From Streptomyces orinoci (GTDB lineage: Bacteria > Actinomycetota > Actinomycetes > Streptomycetales > Streptomycetaceae), in contig NZ_PHNC01000011.1 in assembly GCF_003121295.1 (NCBI RefSeq), forward strand, positions 62,001 through 126,000: a stretch of DNA of 64,000 nucleotides. Direction: 5' to 3'. The position numbers and the translations under genes were made by a program. Under the pieces are notes generated by a model. It had not been told where the DNA came from. It was given only the letters and a program-made list of their open reading frames with translations, and made no database searches. Shown in pieces: positions 1-7,066 of this stretch (its first letter is position 1; each line of letters opens with the position of its first letter).

Positions 1-378
1 GTGGGAGGCAGTCAGTTCTGTGAGTGCGTCGGCGGCCTCGTCTGTGGTGGTGGCCTGGCGGATGCGCTCGGCGAGCTGGGCGACCAAAGCGCCCAGTGGC
101 AGGTCGCGGGCCGGGCGGCGGTCGGTGTCGAAGCCGGGGTCGCAGTCGACGTGGTAGCCGACGGCCCGAAGCCGGGCTACGGCCTCGGTGGCCAGCCGTC
201 TTTCGTCGTGCTCGTCGAGGCCGGTGGGGGCGCGGTGGTAGGAGTCGTGGACGCGGACGACGGGGATGAAGCCCGCGCGTTGGAGGATGCAGTGGGCCTC
301 GATGTCGCCGCCGCGGGCGAGGACTTCCTGGGAGTGCGGATCGCGGCGGATGGTCAGGACGCGGTCGGCGAGGGGCAA
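1..378 (-). CDS. Partial small plasmid protein, paralogue of the 15967-16428 gene
   Basis: The gene runs off the left edge; 126 codons are visible. The TTG start at 376-378 is the first usable start after the stop of the upstream gene, which lies in the same frame, and AGGAG sits about 12 nt before it. The visible protein has the pattern IEAHCILQRAGF, then VRVHDSYHRAP, then ATEAVARLRAVGYHVDCDPG. The gene at 15967-16428 shows the same pattern (HLAHWFLTCEQF, ERPGLYRL, AVHDLRRHGYAVHADYLL) and also starts TTG-CCC, so the two are paralogues. No catalytic motif is visible. It is probably cotranscribed with the relaxase-like gene 15 nt upstream. Function unknown. Confidence 0.7.
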   Translation of the reverse strand, partial: MPLADRVLTIRRDPHSQEVLARGGDIEAHCILQRAGFIPVVRVHDSYHRAPTGLDEHDERRLATEAVARLRAVGYHVDCDPGFDTDRRPARDLPLGALVAQLAERIRQATTTDEAADALTELTASH

Positions 379-393
379 GGGGAAGCGTTTCTC

Positions 394-1239
394 CTACGGT
401 GATCGTCGTGCGGAGGTCCGGGCAGCGGGCGGTGCCGGAGGGGTGGCGCGTGGGCGGGACGCGGTGGCGAGGTGGGTGGCTGTGGCGTCGAGGTCCTGCT
501 GGATGCCGTGGAGGCGGTAGGCGATCCACTCCAGGCGGTGCGCGGTATCAGGACCGGCCGGGCCTGCCTGGTGGGCGATGCGGTGGGCGGCGTGCTCGAC
601 AAGTCCGCGGACGGTGGCCAGCGGGCCGGCGTGCTCGTCGGCGAGCTGGGTGAGGACTTCGGCGAGTTGGGCCGAGGCGGGCGGCACCGGTCGGGAGACG
701 GCGTGTGGTGCGGGAGCGGTCAGATGCAGGTCTTGCTCGATGCGGCGGGCCTCGTGCGCAAGCCGTCGCGCGAGGTCGGCGGGCTGCTGCTGCCAGGAAC
801 CGTCGAGCCTGATCAGGTTGGCGATCACATCGAGGCCCCCCGGTTTGGCCTGGACGGCGATCCAGTGGCAGCCGTCCTTGTCGCCGGGTGTCTCGATGCC
901 GGCGGCGCGGGCGAGGCGGTGGGCGGCCTCGGCCCACTCCGCGGCGGTCAGGTCCCGGTCTTCGGGGTGGAGCCGCACGTCGAGGTGGAAGATCGCCCGC
1001 CGGTCCCCGCGGGGGCTGGTGGCGAACGGGTTCTCCAGGAGAGGCTCTTCAAGGTGCTCGGCCCACTGGGTGGCCGTCCACGTCGCCTGCTCGTCGTCCA
1101 GGGTGTAGGAGTCCAGGCCCGGCCAGTAGGCGATAACGGCGTGCTCGGGCAGGCCCCCCTCAATCGGCACAGCCCGCCCCAACGCCTCACTGAGCGGGTC
1201 GTGTGGGGTGTTCGTACGGCCGTTGACGCGGGGAATCAC
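394..1239 (-). CDS. Relaxase-like protein lacking the metal-binding histidines
   Basis: 281 aa with a GTG start overlapping the stop of the upstream gene (GTGA). Residues 82-172 align with the relaxase at 58155-59894: FHLDVRL against WHLSVRN, LTAAEWAEAAHRLARAAGI against LTDEEWGEVARRMVAAAGI, and HWIAVQAKPGGLDVIANLI against RWVAVRHADDHIHIVATLV. The N-termini also match (MIPRVNG, MIPRIQK). The HxxxHxH triad of the true relaxase is replaced here by QAKPGGLDV, so nicking by the usual HUH mechanism is not expected. After residue 175 there is a helical, Ala/Arg-rich tail. A relaxosome accessory or oriT-binding role is inference. Confidence 0.75.
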   Translation of the reverse strand: MIPRVNGRTNTPHDPLSEALGRAVPIEGGLPEHAVIAYWPGLDSYTLDDEQATWTATQWAEHLEEPLLENPFATSPRGDRRAIFHLDVRLHPEDRDLTAAEWAEAAHRLARAAGIETPGDKDGCHWIAVQAKPGGLDVIANLIRLDGSWQQQPADLARRLAHEARRIEQDLHLTAPAPHAVSRPVPPASAQLAEVLTQLADEHAGPLATVRGLVEHAAHRIAHQAGPAGPDTAHRLEWIAYRLHGIQQDLDATATHLATASRPRATPPAPPAARTSARRSP

Positions 1240-1961
1240 GCCGCCATGCCTCCGATGGCTTGTGCTGGATGGGGGTGCTGGTGGTGGAGGTCGTGGGCTG
1301 CGGCGATCAGGGAGCGTTCGCGCACCAGATCGGCGTGGACCGCGATGTCGCCCGGTGGCAGCACATCCAGGGCCCGGTCGACGGTGGCGAGCCCTTCGTC
1401 GTATCGGCCGAGCCGGCGCAGTGCGCCGGCCTTGCGGAAGAGCACGATCGGGTCGGTGCCGGTGTCGAAGGGCGGCCGGGTGCTGAGGGCGAGGAGCCGC
1501 TCAGCACCCTGGTCCAGATGCTGGCCGAGCCACAGGCCGTGCAAGAGAACATGCAACGTACTCGCGTGCTCCCCGGCCTCGCCCAGGACCTCGTCCATCA
1601 TCTCCAGGCCCTCGGGACGGGACTGGCCCAGCAGGGCGAAGGCGTACAGGGCCCGGCTGTAGACGTCCAGCGCGGAACGCGTGGCTGGCGGGAGCTGTTC
1701 GACGAGCGCTTGGAGGGTGGGGCAGCGGAAGTCGTACCGCAGGGCGTTGAGGTACAGATGCCGGTACGTGCGGGCGGTGACCGGATCTGCCTCGGCGGTA
1801 GTGACCTGGTCTGGGCGCAATAGGCCAAGGACGCTGTGCCCGTCGGCGCGGGCGGCCCAGGCGACGTGCGCGCAGACCTCGGCCGATTCCCGCCAGTCGG
1901 CGTCGAGTTCACGCAAATCGGCAGCCAGGCGGGCCGGCCACGACGGGTCCGAGGGATTCAT
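1236..1961 (-). CDS. TPR-like alpha-solenoid protein
   Basis: 241 aa. The ATG at 1959-1961 is preferred because the upstream in-frame extension is arginine-rich out-of-frame sequence of the neighbouring gene. The protein is almost entirely helical. The C-terminal half contains a TPR-like unit (FRKAGALRRLGRYDEGLATV, then DRALDVLPPGD) and the middle has paired helices such as VYSRALYAFALLG. No signal peptide or membrane segment is present, so it is probably cytoplasmic. Its stop overlaps the start of the relaxase-like gene by 4 nt, indicating translational coupling. A scaffold role in mobilisation or regulation is possible; no ligand can be named. Confidence 0.65.
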   Translation of the reverse strand: MNPSDPSWPARLAADLRELDADWRESAEVCAHVAWAARADGHSVLGLLRPDQVTTAEADPVTARTYRHLYLNALRYDFRCPTLQALVEQLPPATRSALDVYSRALYAFALLGQSRPEGLEMMDEVLGEAGEHASTLHVLLHGLWLGQHLDQGAERLLALSTRPPFDTGTDPIVLFRKAGALRRLGRYDEGLATVDRALDVLPPGDIAVHADLVRERSLIAAAHDLHHQHPHPAQAIGGMAA

Positions 1962-2023
1962 GGTGGCGCGGGTTCGGGCGCGCAGGAGGGCGAGGGATCG
2001 GCCGGGACGGCGGGTGGGAAGGC

Positions 2024-2461
2024 TCACCGGCCGCCCCGGGCGTCGGCGACGTGGACGAGCTGGTTCAGGGCCGTGGTGGTGTACCAGCCGCAGTCGATCA
2101 GCGCGTCGTGCCCGGCGTACTTGGGCAGGAGGTAGTCCTCCATGGCGCGCAGGTAGATCAGGCAGTCCGGGCAGGGGCGCCCCAGGTGCACGAGGTAGCG
2201 GGGGTGGGCGGTGATGAACGTCTGCGCGCCGCCAGTGGCATCGCGCAGCCGCCATCCGTCTTCGTCGGTCGGGGTGTGCCAGGACGGGGCGACGATGCGT
2301 ACCGCCTCACCCCACAGTTCCCCACTGGTCACGCCCTTGATGACGACGACCTGGTCGCCGGCCTGGAAGTGGGCGTGGGTGATGTCCCGGGCCGGGGTGA
2401 GCGGGTCGGGTATCGGCGAGAACGCCGGAGTCGGCGCAGAAGTCCAAGAGGGCGGGATCAC
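2024..2461 (-). CDS. Hypothetical plasmid protein with CPDC motif
   Basis: 145 aa. GTG at 2459-2461 is chosen because GGAGAGGA lies 6 nt upstream; a longer frame exists but begins in arginine-rich non-coding-like sequence. The N-terminal part has a beta-rich region (AGDQVVVIKGVTSGELWGE) resembling small SH3-like or KOW-like barrels. The C-terminal part has RPCPDCLIYLRAMEDYLLPK, a single CxxC and a helix. It is the first intact leftward gene beyond the recombinase insertions, so transcription may come from the palindromic site at 2511-2551 directly upstream. Function unknown. Confidence 0.6.
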   Translation of the reverse strand: MIPPSWTSAPTPAFSPIPDPLTPARDITHAHFQAGDQVVVIKGVTSGELWGEAVRIVAPSWHTPTDEDGWRLRDATGGAQTFITAHPRYLVHLGRPCPDCLIYLRAMEDYLLPKYAGHDALIDCGWYTTTALNQLVHVADARGGR

Positions 2462-2510
2462 GCAGGGTCCTCTCCACGCGGATCGGGTGGCGGTGGGAGC
2501 AACAATCGTC

Positions 2511-2551
2511 CGGAGAAACGAGCGGTTGGCCAACCGCCGATCGTCGGTTAT
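2511..2551 (-). promoter_or_regulatory. Palindromic operator-like element shared with 33.06 kb
   Basis: Contains a perfect 14-bp palindrome CGGTTGGCCAACCG at 2523-2536 followed by CCGATCGTCGG. Read on the minus strand, the blocks CCGACGATCGGCGGTTGGCC and TTCTCCGG occur in the same order and spacing as at 33049-33090. It lies 50 bp upstream of the leftward gene starting at 2461, so it is positioned as that gene's promoter or operator. Confidence 0.6.
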
Positions 2552-2563
2552 GGTCCGTCGCCG

Positions 2564-2881
2564 TCAGCGGAACGGGTTCTCCGTCCCGCGGTCCTGCTCG
2601 GTGGCAGCATCGAGAAGTTCCAGCAGGTCAGCGCCCTCGGCATCCCTCTGGTCGATCCATCATCCCGCCCTGGTCACCGTACGGGCCTTCTCCTCCAGCT
2701 CCGCCCAGTCCGCCTCGTCCCAACTGCCCTCGATGACCAGGGCGGTGTGCGCGGCGGTCATCAGCTGGTGACGGGACCGCTCGCCCCAGTCCAGGGCCCG
2801 CTCCGGGCCCTCCAGCGGCGGCATGTCGAAGCGCTCGAAACGCGCGGAATTGCACGCGATGCAACACTCGGCATCGACCGA
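2564..2881 (-). pseudogene. Distal half of a split gene, also carrying a nonsense codon
   Basis: On the minus strand a coding-like frame reads MPPLEGPERALDWGERSRHQ from 2824, then IEGSWDEADWAELEEKARTV, ending NPFR at the stop 2564-2566. An in-frame TGA at 2660-2662 sits where the flanking residues (TRAG and WIDQRDAEG) suggest a TGG. Upstream of 2824 the frame continues (ECCIACNSARFERFD) to a stop at 2882-2884 with no start codon. The recombinase cassette begins just beyond. From memory of Streptomyces proteins, this domain usually follows an N-terminal CGH/CxxC ribbon like the one left at 9900-10215, so these are probably the two halves of one disrupted gene. Confidence 0.65.
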
Positions 2882-2987
2882 TCACGGTCTTGAGCCGCAG
2901 GTCAGGCTTCCGGAGACGTGTATCGAGGTGCACGAGGTGTACGGGTTGATCTGCAGTGACATTGGGGCGAGCGTGACCGATTCAACG

Positions 2988-3008
2988 ATGTTGCGTTAGA
3001 AGCAACAT
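2988..3008. promoter_or_regulatory. Inverted repeat over the start codon of recombinase 1
   Basis: ATGTTGC-N7-GCAACAT, a perfect 7-bp inverted repeat whose right arm contains the first two bases of the ATG at 3007. No good Shine-Dalgarno sequence precedes this ATG, so the structure could act as an operator or an RNA hairpin limiting recombinase synthesis. Binding by the small HTH protein of the cassette is inference. Confidence 0.5.
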
Positions 3009-4131
3009 GAGTCAGGCGAGGGATTTTCCGGGTGCAGCGCATCTGGTGCTGGCCGACGGGGTGGTGCATCTCGACCCGGAACCCGCGGTCTTCGAGGCGA
3101 TGTTGGAGGGCTGGGCGAGGCAGCAGCGGACCCGGTTCTTGAAATGGGACGCCACGATCAAGCCGCGGCTGTCGTTGGTCCGACGGTTCGCAGAGTTCGC
3201 CGATCAGTACCCGTGGCAGTGGCAGCCTGCCGAGGTCGAGGCGTTCTTCGACCACCTGCGGGTGAAGAATCCAACGTTCACCGTCTCCGCTGGCCGCAAT
3301 TATCAGAATCAACTGCGGTTGTTCTGCGAATACATCACTGATACTCGCTACGGATGGCCCGACACGTGCCGTGCGCGCTTCGGCCAGGTGCCTGTGCAGA
3401 TCTTGCACGAATGGAATACGGTCACCCATGTCAGCGAGTACGAGGGCCAGCCCGGCCGCCGGCCGCTGACCTACGACGAGATCCAGGCCCTTTTCGACGC
3501 GGCCGACGGGCGAGTAGACGAGATCCGGAGCCGGCGGCGAAAAGGTGCGCTCGCGGCGATGCGGGACTCCGCGTTGCTCAAGACCTTCTATGCCTATGGC
3601 CTGCGGCGTCGGGAAGCCTGCGGCTTGGACATGGCTGACCTCCGGCGCAATCCGAAGGCTCCGGACTACGGCCGTCATGGTGCGCTGTTCGTGCGCTGGG
3701 GGAAGTCCGCCAACGGCAGCCCGCCGCGACGGCGCACGGTGTTCACGGTTCCGGAGATGGACTGGGTCGTCGGCGTACTTGAGCACTACCTCGCCGAGGT
3801 GCGGCCCCGCTTCGAGCCCGGCAAGCATCCGGCGCTATGGGTGACCGAGCGTCGTGGACGCCTTTCCCGCCGCTCGGCGAACGAGGCGTTCGAGACTGCC
3901 CGGCAGGCCGCCGGCCTTCCGCCGGAGCTCGATTTGCACTGCCTGAGGCATTCGAATATCACCCACCTTGTCGAGTTCGATTATCCGGAGAGATTCGTGC
4001 AGGACCAGTCCGGCCATCTCTATGCGAGCACGACGGCGATTTACACCGGCGTGTCGGACGAGTATCGAAACCGTTTGCTGCAAAGGAAATTGACCGAGCG
4101 AAACACGGAACTTTGGGAGGACGGCTTTTGA
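3007..4131 (+). CDS. Tyrosine recombinase, first gene of cassette 1
   Basis: 374 aa. The N-terminal SAM-like core-binding region (about 50-120) is followed by the catalytic domain. Visible catalytic residues are Arg in YGLRRREA (about 200), HCLRH (His311, Arg314), GH (337) and Tyr346 in STTAIYTG, so the enzyme looks active. It would cut and rejoin DNA through a 3'-phosphotyrosine intermediate. Its stop overlaps the TTG start of the HTH gene. It is clearly homologous to the 10300-11421 recombinase (shared NTV, EYEG, RRPMT/RRPLT and GHxYASTTAxYTG blocks) but strongly diverged. It lies antisense to the surrounding conjugation genes, as expected for an inserted element. Confidence 0.9.
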   Translation: MSQARDFPGAAHLVLADGVVHLDPEPAVFEAMLEGWARQQRTRFLKWDATIKPRLSLVRRFAEFADQYPWQWQPAEVEAFFDHLRVKNPTFTVSAGRNYQNQLRLFCEYITDTRYGWPDTCRARFGQVPVQILHEWNTVTHVSEYEGQPGRRPLTYDEIQALFDAADGRVDEIRSRRRKGALAAMRDSALLKTFYAYGLRRREACGLDMADLRRNPKAPDYGRHGALFVRWGKSANGSPPRRRTVFTVPEMDWVVGVLEHYLAEVRPRFEPGKHPALWVTERRGRLSRRSANEAFETARQAAGLPPELDLHCLRHSNITHLVEFDYPERFVQDQSGHLYASTTAIYTGVSDEYRNRLLQRKLTERNTELWEDGF

Positions 4132-4451
4132 TCAAGAAGATGGGGTACCGGTGGCACTTGCGGAAACTCATGGCCGAACGGGAGATGTTCCAGACCTCGG
4201 ACCTGGTGCCCCTACTCGCCGAACGCGGTATCACTCTCTCGCGTGAGCAGGTCTTCCGGCTGGTCACCCAGCCGCCCCAACGCATGTCCATGGACACCTT
4301 TGCGGCCCTGTGCGACATCCTCGACTGCCAGCCGAATGACCTGGTGGAGATCCAGGCCGTCAACGTTGAGGTCCGCAAGACCATCGGTGGGGCGTCCGGA
4401 CCTGCGCCGATGGCGCGACGGACCTCGATCCGGCGACCGGAGGGGATGTGA
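4128..4451 (+). CDS. Small XRE-type helix-turn-helix protein of cassette 1
   Basis: 107 aa. A TTG start at 4128 overlaps the recombinase stop, with GGGAGG 7 nt upstream; an ATG at 4140 is the alternative. Residues 7-75 form a Cro/XRE-like five-helix domain (RWHLRKLMAERE, SDLVPLLAERGITLSREQVF, MDTFAALCDILDCQPNDLVE). The tail is basic. Its stop overlaps the GTG start of the next gene. It probably represses the cassette or acts as a directionality factor for the recombinases; which of these cannot be read from the sequence. Confidence 0.85.
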   Translation: MIKKMGYRWHLRKLMAEREMFQTSDLVPLLAERGITLSREQVFRLVTQPPQRMSMDTFAALCDILDCQPNDLVEIQAVNVEVRKTIGGASGPAPMARRTSIRRPEGM

Positions 4452-6766
4452 CCGACGCCTGGAAGGAGGCCCGAAGAGCCCAGCAAGCCGAACGCTACGA
4501 GAGCGCGATCGCGGCTGCCGTCACCCAACTCATGACGCTCTTGGCCGCATTGGATGTTGCTGCGGCCGAGAGCGCGCTTGATGATGCCAGGCCGATCTCG
4601 TCGCGAATCCTGGAAGATCTGGCGGCGCATCTGGCAGCCCATCCGGATGCGCTCACCTCGGGTGACTCGCACTGCCCTCCGGTGCTGCTGCGCATGGTCC
4701 ATGTTCTGCACGCCGCCGGGTACGAGGTCGTCCGGCCCGGATGCGCCTCATGCGGCGGGGTCAGAGTCGACCTGCCCAAGATCCGCGCAGAGGGCCGGAT
4801 CTGCTCCCCCTGCGACAACCGGACCCGCCGTGGGACATGCGCCCGCTGCGGCCGGACGGATACGCACATCGCGGCCAAGCGACCGGAAGGCGTCATCTGC
4901 AGCTCCTGCTACCGAACTGATCCCCAGGTTGTCGAGGAATGCCGGGACTGCGGCCGCCTGCGCAGCCCCGCCCGGCGGCTTCCCGACGGCAGCGCGCTCT
5001 GCGGCAAATGCTGGGAACGCCCCGAACAGCCCTGCGCCGCTTGTTCCACGGCGCCCACGACCGCCGGCGAGGTCTGCTACGAGTGTTTCAGCGGCTTCCG
5101 ACGTGTCCGCCGGCCCTGCGGACGCTGCGGCCGGATGCGCATCATCGCCCGCAATGCGACCGGCACCTGCCCCGATCTGTGCCACAGCTGTTACCGCGGC
5201 CCTCAGGCGACGTGCACCCGCTGCGGACGGGAACGCCCCTGCAAGGGCATCGCCGCGGGAACGCCGGTCTGCGAGAGCTGCTCTGCCCGCGAACGTCCGC
5301 CGGCGACGTGCTCCCGATGCCGACGCGACCGCCTCATTACGGCGCATTGGCCGATGGGGCCGGTCTGCGACAGCTGTTACGTCACGATCCTACGTACCCC
5401 GGCCGAATGCCCCCGCTGTGGTGACTCCCACCCCCTGATCGCACGGGACGGCGACGGCGCCGAGATCTGCGGGCCGTGCGTCGGCTTCACGATCGACTAC
5501 GTGTGCCGCGCCTGTGGCCGCAGCGGCCACCCCTTCGGCAAGAACCGATGTGCCTACTGCGTCCTGGGCGACAAGCTCCGCGTGATGCTGACCGGTCCGG
5601 ACGGGCACGTCCCGGAGCGACTGGAACCACTCATCGACGCCTTCTGCCAGGTCAGGGTTCCTGCTGAGGCCATCCGCTGGACCACCCGGAGCCCCAACGC
5701 CGCCCTCCTGGCCAGGCTCGTGGCCGACGGGCGCGAGCTGAGTCACGACCTCCTCGACGAACTGACACCCGGCCGCAACGAAGCCTACGTCCGTCAAGTG
5801 CTGGTCCAGACTGGAGTGTTGCCCAAGCGCGACGAGGATCTGGAGCGGCTGCCATCCTGGCTGGAACACCTGCTGGCTGGGAAACCGCAGGCACACGCCA
5901 GGCTCGTCCGGCCATACCTGCACTGGTACCTGCTGCGACGCGCCCGCAACCGCAGGGCCCGCCAGCGCTATCCGACCGCCGCTGGACACGAGCTCCGCCG
6001 TCGCGTCCACGTCGCCTTGGAGTTCCTGTCCTGGGTTGACGAGCGCAAGATCCCCCTCCGCGCGCTCCGACAAAGAGACATCGATCAATGGCTCGCCGAC
6101 GGCACAACGACCCGCTACCTCATCCGCTACTTCCTGGCGTGGACCGCCCAGCGACGCCTGACGACCCAATTCACCGTCCCCACCATCCCGCTCCAGCAAC
6201 CAGTTGAATTCCTCGACGAGGACGACCGATGGTCCCTGTTGAAACGGTGCCTTACCGACGAGGAGATCCCCCTCGATGTTCGGGCCGCAGGCGCCCTCAC
6301 ACTACTGTTCGGCCTGTCCAATGAACGACTCCGATACCTCACCGCCAACCAACTCCGCCAACGTGGGCAACACTTCTACCTCACGGTGGGCAATCACCCG
6401 GTGGTGCTGCCACCGCGTTTGGGCAATCTGCTTCAGCAACTGGCCGACCAGCCGCTGGAGCGACCGTTGCTGACGTCTCCGCCCGCACAGACACGCCTGC
6501 TCTTCCCCGGAATGGTCCCCGGCCGACCGATCGCCGCGCGGCCCTTCAGCCGGAAACTCGCTCGATACGGCATCAATGTCCGGCCCGCACGAAACGCCGC
6601 ACTTGCAGCACTCGCCACCGACCTTCCAGCACCCATCCTCGCCGACATCCTCGGCATGCACACCACTACTGCCGTCCGCTGGGTCACCTACGTCCGCCGG
6701 GACTGGACGGCGTACCTTGCGGCCCGAACCGACATCCAAAGAGAACAGCCCGCGACCGGCGACTGA
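4448..6766 (+). CDS. Zinc-ribbon array fused to a degenerate tyrosine recombinase (cassette 1)
   Basis: 772 aa with a GTG start overlapping the HTH stop (GTGA). After a helical N-terminus, residues about 98-375 hold nine consecutive CxxC...CxxC ribbons (for example CARCGR...CSSC, CTRCGR...CESC). The C-terminal third resembles a tyrosine-recombinase fold: a core-binding helix region (RRRVHVALEFLSWV), an arginine in LFGLSNERLRYLT, and a final GMHTTTAVRWVTY with candidate His and Tyr. The HxxR box is degraded (ARNAAL). It may be a DNA-binding partner of the first recombinase rather than an enzyme. The 11785-14292 gene has the same architecture. Confidence 0.8.
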   Translation: MTDAWKEARRAQQAERYESAIAAAVTQLMTLLAALDVAAAESALDDARPISSRILEDLAAHLAAHPDALTSGDSHCPPVLLRMVHVLHAAGYEVVRPGCASCGGVRVDLPKIRAEGRICSPCDNRTRRGTCARCGRTDTHIAAKRPEGVICSSCYRTDPQVVEECRDCGRLRSPARRLPDGSALCGKCWERPEQPCAACSTAPTTAGEVCYECFSGFRRVRRPCGRCGRMRIIARNATGTCPDLCHSCYRGPQATCTRCGRERPCKGIAAGTPVCESCSARERPPATCSRCRRDRLITAHWPMGPVCDSCYVTILRTPAECPRCGDSHPLIARDGDGAEICGPCVGFTIDYVCRACGRSGHPFGKNRCAYCVLGDKLRVMLTGPDGHVPERLEPLIDAFCQVRVPAEAIRWTTRSPNAALLARLVADGRELSHDLLDELTPGRNEAYVRQVLVQTGVLPKRDEDLERLPSWLEHLLAGKPQAHARLVRPYLHWYLLRRARNRRARQRYPTAAGHELRRRVHVALEFLSWVDERKIPLRALRQRDIDQWLADGTTTRYLIRYFLAWTAQRRLTTQFTVPTIPLQQPVEFLDEDDRWSLLKRCLTDEEIPLDVRAAGALTLLFGLSNERLRYLTANQLRQRGQHFYLTVGNHPVVLPPRLGNLLQQLADQPLERPLLTSPPAQTRLLFPGMVPGRPIAARPFSRKLARYGINVRPARNAALAALATDLPAPILADILGMHTTTAVRWVTYVRRDWTAYLAARTDIQREQPATGD

Positions 6767-7066
6767 CGATGAGAGGACACGATGCCCGGCGCCGTGACCA
6801 CTGATCGAGTTGCAGGGATCCGCGGCCCGAGTGAATCTGGTGATGTTTAGGGCTTGCCCATGGCAAATACAAGCCATTGCTGAAGGCTCCGGCCGCCGGG
6901 CTGTCTCTGCTGCCGCTGCGCGTTTCCTGCCGCCCGTCATGGCTCGATCGTTGCGTGCTCTGCCACGTTCCGCGGAGACGAAGAACTGATCCGCCGTCCC
7001 GGCGGTGAGCAGCCCATGCCGCGCACGCGAACCGGCGGCCCCGATGAGCCCGATGGGAGACCTTTC
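6767..7066. other. Intergenic stretch between cassette 1 and the protease gene
   Basis: 300 bp with no convincing coding frame. It contains a short inverted repeat GGCTTG-N13-CAAGCC near 6850-6875 that could be a weak hairpin. The protease ribosome site GGGAGA lies at its right end. No clear -10/-35 pair was recognised. Confidence 0.4.

Noticed and set aside
472..1662. Plus-strand open frame of about 400 codons
   Set aside because: Antisense to the relaxase-like and TPR-like genes, whose domains and overlapping starts are convincing.
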